DNA from: Nonomuraea glycinis
Lineage (GTDB): Bacteria; Actinomycetota; Actinomycetes; Streptosporangiales; Streptosporangiaceae
Reading direction: 5' to 3'
DNA: 64,000 nt
NCBI RefSeq assembly: GCF_014646515.1
Contig: NZ_BMNK01000003.1
Coordinates: forward strand, 701,456 to 765,455
In this document: positions 35,799 through 46,817 of the stretch, piece by piece
Layout of the letters: every line of letters begins with the position of its first letter
Position numbering within the stretch: position 1 is the first letter of the stretch
Position numbers and translations under genes: made by a program
Notes under the pieces: model-generated
Database searches by the model: none
The model's input: only the letters and a program-made list of their open reading frames with translations
Told to the model about the DNA's origin: nothing

Positions 35799-37966
35799 CG
35801 CTAAGCTATCACCGGCCCGACGGGCTGAGGTCATGGGGCGAACCGCGGGTCAGGTGGATGCTGATGGGTGAGGTGGTGTCCACCGCGTCATGCCGGGCGT
35901 TTCGGGCGGTGCTGGAGGCCTCGGGTGAGATGCTCGGTGAGCGGACCCTGGCCGAGCGGGTGAGCTGGCTGGCCGCTGTGATCCGGCAGGTGGCAGCCGG
36001 GGTGGTGGCGGGGCGCTGGAACCGGGCGGATCTGGATCGGCTGGATGCCGGTGTGGGGCTGGACGGCCGGGCTCTGCCCGCCAAGGGGTGGATGGCGGTG
36101 CGCCGCCTCGGCTGGGGCGCCGCTACCCCGGAGGGGGTGTATATCTCTGATCGGGTGCGCCGGTGCGCGGAGGAGGAGGCCGCCCGCGCCCTGCGGTTGG
36201 CGTTGCATCGCCGGGCGGTACTGGCGGCGATCACCGCGACTTGGCCCGCCGACCCCGGCCGCCGTACCGACGCCGACTGGAGCGCGGTGCGTGCCGCGCT
36301 GAACACGGCGGTGGGGGGTGGGGTGTCGACCGCGCTGATCCGTAACCGGACCCGGCAATTCCGCACCTACCTCGACGAACACGGCCTCTCACCCGCCGGC
36401 CAGAACGGTCAGGCCAGTGTGGTGGATGTGGTGGAGGTGGAGGGGCCGCCGGTGATGGCGGCACAGGTACTCCTGGCCGCCGCCGACCGGCAACTCATCA
36501 CCCTGGAACGCGCCAGCGGCACCGGCGCGCGGCTGCGTGTCCAGCTCCCACTGTGCGCACGACCGGCCACCCGCCGCGACTGGGCGTGGCACATACTGCC
36601 AGTCCCCTTGCCCCCGCAGGTGCCGGCCGACGCGAGCCTGCGCAGCCCGACCCTGCGGGTGGTGGACGGCCAGGTACGCGTCGACCTGCCCTTCACAATG
36701 GCCGTACCGTACGCCCCGGCGACCGGTCACACCGTCGCGATCGGGTTCGACTGGGGGATCAACACCCTGCTCGTGGGCACGGTCGGGCGGCTGCACGACG
36801 GCCGGGTGGAGGGTGACGGCCGGCCGCTGATCTATGACACCACCACCATCAGCGCCAAGCTGCACCGGCTGCGCGGGCATCGTGAGGCGCTGGCCGCCAA
36901 ACGCGACCACTACGCCACCCTCCAAGCCGGACTCACCCCAAGCGACGCCGCCCGCCACCCCGCCCGTGATGCGGCCCGCTACCGCGAGGTGGCCGCGCTG
37001 CATGAGCGGGCCGACCGGGAGCACGCACGGGTGTGCGCGCGGATCCGCCACCTGAACAACGCCCTGTCCTGGAGCGCCGCCCGCTGGGCCGTCGACCAAG
37101 CCACCGCGCTGGGGGCGTCGGTCATCTACCTCGAAGACCTCGCCACCCTCGAAGCACGCGGACACCGACGCGGCAACGCCGCCCTGTCCGGCCAAGTCCG
37201 GGGACGAGTCGTGCACGCCATCCGCCATCTGGCCGCCAAAACCGGGCTCGCGGTGGTGACGGTGCCCGCACGCGGCACCAGCAAGTACTGCCCTCGCTGC
37301 GGGACCGGCACCTCACCTCTCCACCACACGCCAGCCCCCGACCGGCTCACCCAGCGCGGCTGGAAATGGGCGCACTGCCCCCACTGCGGCCTGTCGTGCG
37401 ACCGCGACCAAGCCGCCGCTGAGCGGATCGTCTCCCGCGGCCTGCTCGCCCAACACCACACCCACACCGACCGCGCCACCGGCACCCGCACCATCCGCAC
37501 CATCGTCGAGGGCAACCTCGCCCGCGCCCGACGTCCGCGTAAGCCGACCAGGGCCGCCAGACGCGCCCGCCACACCCGCACCGACCTCCACCCACGCCCC
37601 CAAACCCGACAGGACCGGACCAAGACCGGCCCCACCCCCAAACGACCCACCCGCCAGCGGCCCACCCCCGAGCGGCCTGCTGAGCTATCCACCACGAAGA
37701 CTGTCAGCCAGGTGCCCGACCGGCGTCTGGTGCCCGCCCCCACCCTCGCGGTGGGACAGCGTCCGGCGGGCCAAGCACCCCAGGCGAACGGCCCAACGGC
37801 CGTCCGCACAGGACTTGTACGCGATTCTCACCAACGGACCGGCTTCCACCACGTGAAAGCCACCCCCGTACTCGCACTAGCCGAGTACGGGAGCGGCAGA
37901 CACCAGGCTACGCCGGCCCGAAACGCCTGAATCCCTCAGGAAATCACAGAGAATCGCAGACGCTAA
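35799..37966 (+). mobile_element. Possible TnpB-only insertion unit (boundaries tentative)
   Basis: A tnpB-like gene splits the GlcNAc gene cluster between EIIB and the SIS gene. Near both ends the same two short words occur: CGCTAA at 35799-35804 and 37961-37966, and CCGGCCCGA at 35812-35820 and 37913-37921. A small hairpin (GCCC/GGGC) lies at the left word, and CCTGA/TCAGG at 37926-37940 on the right. This resembles IS200/IS605-type subterminal hairpins. No TnpA gene, target duplication or proven end is visible. Confidence 0.35.
35858..37930 (+). CDS. TnpB-like RuvC nuclease (IS605-type accessory protein), unusually long
   Basis: 690 residues, against about 350-450 for ordinary TnpB. The RuvC triad is intact: Asp298 in IGFDWGINTL, Glu426 in VIYLEDLATLEARG and Asp515/517 in SCDRDQAAAERI. 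Between them lies the zinc ribbon CPRCG (Cys478, 481) and CPHCG (Cys507, 510), with RGTSKYC before it, as in TnpB and Cas12 relatives. About 290 residues precede RuvC-I, and after about 530 comes a Pro/Arg/Thr-rich basic tail of roughly 150 residues whose DNA could also encode a guide RNA. TnpB proteins are RNA-guided DNA nucleases. No transposase TnpA is nearby. Confidence 0.85.
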   Translation: MLMGEVVSTASCRAFRAVLEASGEMLGERTLAERVSWLAAVIRQVAAGVVAGRWNRADLDRLDAGVGLDGRALPAKGWMAVRRLGWGAATPEGVYISDRVRRCAEEEAARALRLALHRRAVLAAITATWPADPGRRTDADWSAVRAALNTAVGGGVSTALIRNRTRQFRTYLDEHGLSPAGQNGQASVVDVVEVEGPPVMAAQVLLAAADRQLITLERASGTGARLRVQLPLCARPATRRDWAWHILPVPLPPQVPADASLRSPTLRVVDGQVRVDLPFTMAVPYAPATGHTVAIGFDWGINTLLVGTVGRLHDGRVEGDGRPLIYDTTTISAKLHRLRGHREALAAKRDHYATLQAGLTPSDAARHPARDAARYREVAALHERADREHARVCARIRHLNNALSWSAARWAVDQATALGASVIYLEDLATLEARGHRRGNAALSGQVRGRVVHAIRHLAAKTGLAVVTVPARGTSKYCPRCGTGTSPLHHTPAPDRLTQRGWKWAHCPHCGLSCDRDQAAAERIVSRGLLAQHHTHTDRATGTRTIRTIVEGNLARARRPRKPTRAARRARHTRTDLHPRPQTRQDRTKTGPTPKRPTRQRPTPERPAELSTTKTVSQVPDRRLVPAPTLAVGQRPAGQAPQANGPTAVRTGLVRDSHQRTGFHHVKATPVLALAEYGSGRHQATPARNA

Positions 37967-37980
37967 ACGACGCTGCGTGA

Positions 37981-39012
37981 TCAGTCGGTCTGGGTCACTT
38001 TGTTGAGCCCGCGCGGCGCGTCGGGGTCGATGCCGAGCCTCCTGGCCAGCGCCTCGGTGAGCAGCTGCGCGGGCACGATGAGCCCCATCGGCGCCACCCA
38101 CTCGGGCAGGTCCGGGCCGTTGAGCGCCGCCGTGCCCGCCCGCGCCAGGCCGTCGCCGCCGCCGATGGTGAACGCCTGCGCGCCCGCCGCGACGACCCGC
38201 TCGGCGAGCGCGACCGTGCCCTGCAGCGTCGGGCTGTTCTCCGCCGCCACGAGCAGCGCCGGGGTGTCGGCGTCGACCACGGCGATCGGGCCGTGCAGCA
38301 GGTCGGCGTACGACAGGCCCATGGCGTGCAGGTAGCAGGCCTCCTTGAGCTTGAGCGCGGTCTCCAGCGCGCTGGAGAAGGCCAGCCCGCGGCCCGACAC
38401 CACCACGCCGTGCTTGTCGGCCAGGCCCTCCACGACCGCCTCCAGGTCGCCCGGCTCGGCGACCAGCTTCTCCACCGCCTCCGGCACCCGGAGCAGGTCG
38501 TCCTGGTCCACCTCGGCGCCGAGCCCCAGCGCCAGGACCGCCAGCGCGGCCAGCTGCGTGGTGTAGGTCTTGGTGGCCGGGACGGCCTTCTCCTCGCCCG
38601 CGACCGTGCACAGCGCCAGGTCCGCGACCTGCGCGAGCGGGCTGTCCGCGCCGCCGTTGGTGACGCCCACCGTCCTGGCCCCGCAGTCACGCGCCCAGGC
38701 CAGCGTCTCCACGATCTCTTCGGTACGTCCGGACTGGGAAATGGCGACGGCCAGCACGCCGTCCAGGTCGAGCTTGCGCTTGTAGGTGGTCGCGATGGAC
38801 GGCGCGGCCAGGGCGGACAGCCGCCCGGCGTGCGACTCGACCAGATAACGGCCGTAGACTGCGGCGTTGTCGGACGTGCCGCGTGCGATGAACAGCAGTT
38901 GGCGAGTCTGCCGGCCCAGCGCCCGCACCTCGTCGATCCGGGGAAGCAGGGAGTCCAGTGTGGCCCGCAGCGCCTGCGGCTGCTCGGCGATCTCGCTGCG
39001 CATCTTGGTCAT
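37981..39012 (-). CDS. SIS-domain sugar-phosphate isomerase/deaminase (NagB-II-like)
   Basis: 343 residues with two SIS domains, equal to the isomerase half of GlmS without the glutaminase. LLFIARGTSDNAAVYGRYLVE and AISQSGRTEEIVETL bind the sugar phosphate; LKLKEACYLHAMGLSYADLLHGPIAV and the C-terminal LNKVTQTD are typical of GlmS relatives. In Shewanella-type pathways such proteins are glucosamine-6-phosphate deaminases (NagB-II), which fits a GlcNAc PTS locus. Divergent from the gntR gene with an operator palindrome between. Confidence 0.88.
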   Translation of the reverse strand: MTKMRSEIAEQPQALRATLDSLLPRIDEVRALGRQTRQLLFIARGTSDNAAVYGRYLVESHAGRLSALAAPSIATTYKRKLDLDGVLAVAISQSGRTEEIVETLAWARDCGARTVGVTNGGADSPLAQVADLALCTVAGEEKAVPATKTYTTQLAALAVLALGLGAEVDQDDLLRVPEAVEKLVAEPGDLEAVVEGLADKHGVVVSGRGLAFSSALETALKLKEACYLHAMGLSYADLLHGPIAVVDADTPALLVAAENSPTLQGTVALAERVVAAGAQAFTIGGGDGLARAGTAALNGPDLPEWVAPMGLIVPAQLLTEALARRLGIDPDAPRGLNKVTQTD

Positions 39013-39067
39013 CTGGTGCTCATCCCTTGCAGTATGCCGATCGGGCTTGACCCTGTTTTGCGATATG

Positions 39068-39089
39068 TGGTCTAGTCCGGACTAGACCA
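39068..39089. promoter_or_regulatory. Perfect 22-base operator palindrome (DasR/GntR type)
   Basis: TGGTCTAGTCC followed directly by its exact inverted copy. The outer arms TGGTCTAG and CTAGACCA are the halves of the Streptomyces DasR site. It is centred in the divergent gap between the SIS-domain gene (start 39012) and the GntR gene (start 39136), so it should govern both. Confidence 0.85.
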
Positions 39090-39135
39090 GTACGAACCAT
39101 AACCCATCGTCCAATCCAGATCGAGGGGAGGATCC

Positions 39136-39876
39136 GTGGCGCACATCGATCCGGACAGCCCGGTGCCCAAGTACTTCCAGCTCCGCGAGATCCTGCTCGA
39201 TCTCATCGACAGCGACGAGCTCAGCATCGGCGCGGCCATCCCGTCCGAGCGTGAGCTCTGCCAGCGCTTCGCCCTGTCCCGGATGACCGTGCGGCAGGCC
39301 GTCGACCACCTGGTGTCCGAAGGCCGGCTGCACCGCGTGCCGGGCAAGGGCACCTTCGTCGCCAGACCCAAGATCGAGCTGGCGCTGCAGCTCACCTCCT
39401 TCTCCGACGACATGCGGGCCCGCGGCATGGCGCCCGGCTCGCGCGACCTCGACCGGCGGACCATGCGCGCCAGCGCCCACCTGGCCAAGGAGCTCGGCAT
39501 CCAGCCGGGCGAGGACGTTCACTTCATCGAGCGCCTGCGCACCGCCGACGGCGAGCCACTGTCGATCGAACGCGCGCACATCCCGGTCAAGCTGGCCCCC
39601 GACCTGGCCGAGCACAACCTGTCCGGCAGGTCGCTGTACGAGCTGCTGGAGAGCCGCTACGGGCTCGTCATGGACGCGGGCGAGCTGACCATCGACGGCG
39701 GCATCGCCGACCCGAGCGACGCCGACCTGCTCAAACTCCCTCGCGGCGGAGCCGTGCTGCTGCTGCAGCGCAGATCCTTCTCCGGTGGCGTCTGCGCCGA
39801 GCTCGGCGTGTCCACCTACCGCGCCGACCGCTACCAGTTGCGCACCATTCTGGAAATGCCCGCAAGACGGGGTTGA
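39136..39876 (+). CDS. dasR: GntR-family regulator, DasR-like
   Basis: 246 residues from GTG at 39136 (GGGGAGGATCC upstream). GntR winged helix (YFQLREILLDLIDSDEL, IPSERELCQRFALSRMTVRQAV, VPGKGTFVARPK) plus UTRA effector domain of the HutC subfamily (LTSFSDDMRARGMAPGS, IERLRTADGEPLSIERAHIP). In Streptomyces DasR represses GlcNAc transport and metabolism and is released by glucosamine-6-phosphate. The palindrome upstream, a similar site before ptsH and the downstream EIIC genes fit that role. Confidence 0.92.
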   Translation: MAHIDPDSPVPKYFQLREILLDLIDSDELSIGAAIPSERELCQRFALSRMTVRQAVDHLVSEGRLHRVPGKGTFVARPKIELALQLTSFSDDMRARGMAPGSRDLDRRTMRASAHLAKELGIQPGEDVHFIERLRTADGEPLSIERAHIPVKLAPDLAEHNLSGRSLYELLESRYGLVMDAGELTIDGGIADPSDADLLKLPRGGAVLLLQRRSFSGGVCAELGVSTYRADRYQLRTILEMPARRG

Positions 39877-39900
39877 GGGCCAGACCCGGAGGAACGCCCG

Positions 39901-41223
39901 GTGAACGAGACCACCGCCGCCCGGCCTTCGCCGTTCTCACGCCTGATGAACGTGCTCCAGCGGCTCGGCCGCTCGCTCATGCTGCCCATCGCCGCCCTCC
40001 CCGCGGCCGCGCTGCTGCTGCGCTTCGGCCAGCCCGACATGCTCGGCTCCAACGGCGCCGCACCCGGCGGGCTCGCCGACGTGTCCGGCCTGGCCTGGAT
40101 GAACCAGGTCGCCGAGGTGCTGGCCGCCGCCGGAGCCGCGCTGTTCGAGAACTTACCCCTGCTCTTCGCCGTGGGCGTGGCCATCGGCTTCGCCCGTAAG
40201 TCCGACGGCACCACCGCGCTCGCCGCCGTCGTCGGCTATCTGGTCTTCGACCGGGTGACCAAGGTGATGTTCTTCGGCTCGGCCATCCGGGAGACGGTCG
40301 TCATCAAGGAGGCCCAGGCCCAGGGCATCATCGAGATCATCAACTACGGCATGCAGAACCCCACCAAGGTGCTCGGCGGCATCATGATGGGACTCGTCAC
40401 CGCCTTGCTGTGGCAGCGCTTCTACCGGATCAAGCTGCCCTCCTGGCTGGCGTTCTTCGGCGGGCGCCGGTTCGTCCCCATCGTCACCTCCTTCGCGGCG
40501 CTCGTCCTCGGCGTGCTCATCGGCTGGATCTGGCCCACGCTCGGCGAGTGGATCGGGCAGGCGGGCGAGGTCCTCACCACGCTCGGCCCGCTCGGCACCG
40601 GCCTGTACGGCCTGATCAACCGGCTGCTCATCCCCCTCGGCCTGCACCACTTCGTCAACTCCATCGTCTGGCATGTGGTGCCGCAGTGCGAGGTCGGCGG
40701 CCGGGTGCTGGGCGGCGACTGGAACTGCTACTTCGGCGGCGCCCCGGTGTCCGGCCAGTTCATGGCCGGTTTCTTCCCCATCATGATGTTCGCGCTGCCG
40801 GCCGCCGCGCTGGCCATGTGGCGGGCGGCTCCCGCGCATCGGCGCGCCACCGTGGGCGGCATCATGCTGTCGGCGGCGCTGGCCTCGCTCGTCACCGGCA
40901 TCACCGAGCCGATCGAGTTCGCGTTCATCTTCGTGGCGCCCCTGCTGCTGGTCGTGCACGCTGTGCTCACCGGGCTGGCGATGGCGCTCACCACGCTGAT
41001 CGGCGGCCAGCTCGGCTTCGGCTTCTCCGCGGGCCTGCTCGACATGCTGCTCAACGCCGGCAAATCGAACACCCAGAACTTACCCGGCATCCTGCTCATC
41101 GGCCTGGTCTACGCGGTCGTCTACTACGTGGTGTTCAGCTTCCTGATCCGCAGAATGAACATCATGACCCCCGGCCGCGAGCCCGAAGCCGACGTCGACT
41201 CCGGCGAGCCCCGCGACCCCTAG
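39901..41223 (+). CDS. PTS EIIC permease, N-acetylglucosamine type (copy 1)
   Basis: 440 residues, ten or so membrane helices. Family motifs: LGRSLMLPIAALPAAALLLR, FAVGVAIGFARKSDGTTALA, IKLPSWLAFFGGRRFVPI, PLGLHHFVNSIVW, and the sugar-site GITEPIEFAFIF. It imports and, with the split EIIB at 35.5 kb, phosphorylates GlcNAc. It follows dasR by 24 bases and is probably co-transcribed with it. Equivalent to Streptomyces NagE1/NagE2. Confidence 0.94.
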   Translation: MNETTAARPSPFSRLMNVLQRLGRSLMLPIAALPAAALLLRFGQPDMLGSNGAAPGGLADVSGLAWMNQVAEVLAAAGAALFENLPLLFAVGVAIGFARKSDGTTALAAVVGYLVFDRVTKVMFFGSAIRETVVIKEAQAQGIIEIINYGMQNPTKVLGGIMMGLVTALLWQRFYRIKLPSWLAFFGGRRFVPIVTSFAALVLGVLIGWIWPTLGEWIGQAGEVLTTLGPLGTGLYGLINRLLIPLGLHHFVNSIVWHVVPQCEVGGRVLGGDWNCYFGGAPVSGQFMAGFFPIMMFALPAAALAMWRAAPAHRRATVGGIMLSAALASLVTGITEPIEFAFIFVAPLLLVVHAVLTGLAMALTTLIGGQLGFGFSAGLLDMLLNAGKSNTQNLPGILLIGLVYAVVYYVVFSFLIRRMNIMTPGREPEADVDSGEPRDP

Positions 41224-41349
41224 CCCGTCCCCACAGCCCCTGCCCTTGACCCATCGTCGACTTCGGTGAGCCACGGGCCCTTGGGCCGTTTTCCGTCGCC
41301 CGGGCCGTGGTAGGAACCCGACCGACCCCCGTGAGCTGCGGGGGGTTTC

Positions 41350-42630
41350 ATGACCGGCAAGGGCGCCTCGGCCTTCGCGGTGTTGCAGCGCGTCGGCCGC
41401 TCGCTCATGATGCCCATCGCCGTTCTGCCCGCGGCCGGGCTGCTGTTCCGCTTCGGCCAGCCGGACATGCTCGGCGCGGACGGGCTCGGCGGCGCCTGGC
41501 CGTGGCTGCTGCCGGTCGCCCAGGTGCTGGCCGCGGCGGGTGGCGCTCTCTTCGACAACCTGCCGGTCCTGTTCGCCATCGGCGTCGCGATCGGCTTCGC
41601 CCGCAAGGCCGACGGCTCCACCGCCCTGGCCGCCCTGACCGGCTACCTCGTCTTCGACCGCGTCTCCAAGACCCTGTTCTTCGAGGCGGGCGGCGGGGCC
41701 GTCTACGACCGGGTGGCCGTCGTCACCGTTCGGGACGGCGCCCAGGCCGCCACCCTCGACCTGGGCGCCCAGAACCCCACCGGCGTCCTCGGCGGCATCA
41801 TCATCGGGATCACGGCCGCCGTGCTTTGGGAGCGCTTCTACCGCATCAAGCTGCCCTCCTGGCTGGCCTTCTTCGGTGGCCGCCGCTTCGTCCCCATCAT
41901 CACCGCCGTCGCCGCGCTGCTGCTCGGCGTCCTGTTCGGGCTGCTGTGGCGGCCCGTCGCCGACTGGCTCGCCATCGCGGGCGACTGGCTGTCGGTCCAC
42001 GGCACCGTGGGCGCGGGCATCTACGGGGTGGCCAACCGGCTGCTCATCCCCCTCGGCCTGCACCACGTGCTCAACACCATCGTCTGGTTCACCCTCCCCG
42101 AGTGCCGCGCCGGCGTGGACGAGGCCATCAGGAACGCCGCCGGGGACCTGAACTGCTACTTCGCCGGAGAGCAGGGCGCCGGCATCTTCATGACCGGCTT
42201 CTTCCCCGTCATGATGTTCGGCCTGCTCGGGGCCGCCGTCGCCATGTGGCGTGCCGCCCCGCCCGGCCGCCGCGCGGCGGTCGGCGGCATCATGCTGTCG
42301 GCCGGGCTCACCTCGTTCGTCACCGGCATCACCGAGCCGCTGGAGTTCGCGTTCATCTTCGTCGCCCCGGCGCTGTTCGCCGTGCACGCGGTCCTCACGG
42401 GCGTGTCGATGGCCCTCATGGCCGAGCTCGGCGCCCGCCTCGGCTTCACCTTCTCCGGCGGCGCCATCGACCTGCTCATCAACGCGGGCAAGTCCAACAC
42501 GCACCGTCTGGACCTGATCATCATCACCGGGCTGATCTACGCGGTGCTGTACTACGCCATCTTCTCCTTCCTGATCCGCCGCCTCGACCTGCCCACCCCC
42601 GGCCGCGAACGCGACCCCCAGGAGACCTGA
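41350..42630 (+). CDS. PTS EIIC permease, N-acetylglucosamine type (copy 2)
   Basis: 426 residues, a tandem paralogue of the preceding gene. Long shared blocks include ERFYRIKLPSWLAFFGG, LLIPLGLHH, GGIMLSAGLTSFVTGITEP and NAGKSNT. It differs mainly in the loop around 90-130 and in the periplasmic segment CRAGVDEAIRNAAGDLNC. ATG at 41350; 126 bases separate it from copy 1, with no clear terminator. Two EIIC copies are also known in Streptomyces (nagE1, nagE2). No DasR-like site is visible in front. Confidence 0.93.
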   Translation: MTGKGASAFAVLQRVGRSLMMPIAVLPAAGLLFRFGQPDMLGADGLGGAWPWLLPVAQVLAAAGGALFDNLPVLFAIGVAIGFARKADGSTALAALTGYLVFDRVSKTLFFEAGGGAVYDRVAVVTVRDGAQAATLDLGAQNPTGVLGGIIIGITAAVLWERFYRIKLPSWLAFFGGRRFVPIITAVAALLLGVLFGLLWRPVADWLAIAGDWLSVHGTVGAGIYGVANRLLIPLGLHHVLNTIVWFTLPECRAGVDEAIRNAAGDLNCYFAGEQGAGIFMTGFFPVMMFGLLGAAVAMWRAAPPGRRAAVGGIMLSAGLTSFVTGITEPLEFAFIFVAPALFAVHAVLTGVSMALMAELGARLGFTFSGGAIDLLINAGKSNTHRLDLIIITGLIYAVLYYAIFSFLIRRLDLPTPGRERDPQET

Positions 42631-42869
42631 CCGCTGACCGCGTTTGTGTCAGCCCCAAACAATTTAGGGCGGTGACCTGCGCGAACGTTCTCCGCCCGGA
42701 AACGGCGCGCGAGGTGGTCCGGTCCACTCCAGCTCTCAGTGATCTTCTACGCCAGGAGCCGCAAATCAGGGCGGCCACCGGCGGAAGTTGGCGGCCGACG
42801 TATCTGGGGCCCGGTCCGGAAACTCCTTGTACTGATCGCTCATTCGTCGTGACATCTGGAGGACCCCCC

Positions 42870-43304
42870 ATGTCATCGTCGCTTTCCCGCCTCGGTCTCA
42901 ACCGCGCCCCCGCCTCGCCGTACGACAGGGCGGAGAACGACGTCGATGGATCACTGGCGCTGGATTCTCGGCCCCTGATGTGGGGGCCGCCGGGGGCCAT
43001 GCCCGACGAACGCAAGCTGCGCCACCTCGGGCAGGCGCTGGCCGAGGTGCTGGCCGGCCGGCGGCCGCCGGAGACCGTCGCCGACCGGCTCACCGAGCGG
43101 GCCTACCGGGAGCTGGTGAAAGCCGGCCGGATGATCGACAGTCGCCGGCCGCCCTTCGCCGGGGCCCCGCACATCAAGCAACCCCGCGACGGGGCCATCG
43201 AGATGTGCCTGCTGGTGCACGGTGACCCCCGCAGCCACGTGCTGGCGATCCGCCTCGAACGACGCGGGGTCCAATGGCTCTGTACGGACTTCGAGACGGC
43301 CTGA
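42870..43304 (+). CDS. Rv3235 family protein
   Basis: 144 residues from ATG at 42870, after GGAGGACC. C-terminal half LRHLGQALAEVLAGRRPPETV, LTERAYRELV, DGAIEMCLLVHGDPRSHVLAIRLERR matches the Rv3235-like family, which in actinobacteria is encoded beside secA. Function unknown. Convergent with secA; a shared terminator hairpin lies between. The 240 bases before it (42631-42869) contain no gene I can see. Confidence 0.88.
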   Translation: MSSSLSRLGLNRAPASPYDRAENDVDGSLALDSRPLMWGPPGAMPDERKLRHLGQALAEVLAGRRPPETVADRLTERAYRELVKAGRMIDSRRPPFAGAPHIKQPRDGAIEMCLLVHGDPRSHVLAIRLERRGVQWLCTDFETA

Positions 43305-43344
43305 CCGCCCCTCGGCCGTGCCGTGGCTCCCAGCAGCACGCGAA

Positions 43345-43374
43345 CGGCCCCCGCGCCAACCGGAGCGGGGGCCG
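43345..43374. terminator. Bidirectional terminator between Rv3235-like gene and secA
   Basis: CGGCCCCCGC (43345-43354) pairs perfectly with GCGGGGGCCG (43365-43374) around a ten-base loop. It sits between the two convergent stop codons. Confidence 0.75.
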
Positions 43375-43386
43375 CGACGCGTGCGA

Positions 43387-46176
<2,790 letters not shown>

Positions 46177-46402
46177 TTTATGTAAAGCTCCTCGCAGGTC
46201 TACCCCGGCGGCGCCGCCAGGAGGAGAGGCCGAGACAAAACTTCCCCGCATGCCATCGTAGGCGGTTCTGCAGCCAGACACAGCCACCGTGACGACAAGG
46301 GCGTGGGACGCGTCTGGGAGAATGACTAAAGGCAGAGGTTATGCCGGTTGACAGCTGGCTCGCACTGATAAGCGGGATGTCCGGCGAAGGAAGGGATTTG
46401 AC

Positions 46403-46663
46403 ATGGTTGAGGGTCAGAAGACGGAACAAACTGAGCATCTCGGCAGCCACGGCGGCCGCGCGTCTTCGTGGCTCGCGGTGACGGTGATGCTGGTCGGGAC
46501 CGTCATCGGCGGCTTCGGGCTCACCGCCGCCAACTGGACCATCGTCTGGATCGGCGTCGGTGTCTTCGTGGTGGGAGGGATCCTCGCCCTGGTCTTCGAC
46601 ATCTTCACGGACGTCGTCATCGACGCGCCCCGCGTGGGCATGCGCGCAGAAGACCACCGCTGA
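46403..46663 (+). CDS. HGxxPAAW-type small membrane protein
   Basis: 86 residues from ATG at 46403 (GAAGGGA upstream). A His/Gly motif SHGGRASSWLAV, variant of the HGxxPAAW actinobacterial family, is followed by two hydrophobic helices (about 24-44 and 47-67) and a short cytosolic end. Function unknown. Convergent/head-to-head with no operon partners; a TTGACA hexamer lies at 46348-46353 but with no well spaced -10. Confidence 0.75.
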   Translation: MVEGQKTEQTEHLGSHGGRASSWLAVTVMLVGTVIGGFGLTAANWTIVWIGVGVFVVGGILALVFDIFTDVVIDAPRVGMRAEDHR

Positions 46664-46817
46664 CCCGACCGACGCCCCAGGTCGGGGCATCCCCCAAAAT
46701 GCCCCGACCCCCGGTCCAGCACCACCCTTCCCCAGCCCTTGCCCCGACCGGCGAGGACCCGTTCTTGTCGGTGGGCGCCGTTAGCATTCCGGCATGCTTC
46801 GCCGTACGGAATCCCAG

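Noticed and set aside
41276..41300. GGCCC-TT-GGGCC followed by TTTT after the first EIIC gene, as a terminator
   Set aside because: A two-base loop cannot form well and the remaining stem is short; I did not list it.
46348..46374. TTGACA promoter before the small HGxxPAAW-like gene
   Set aside because: No -10 element at 16-18 bases; only GATAAG at 13.
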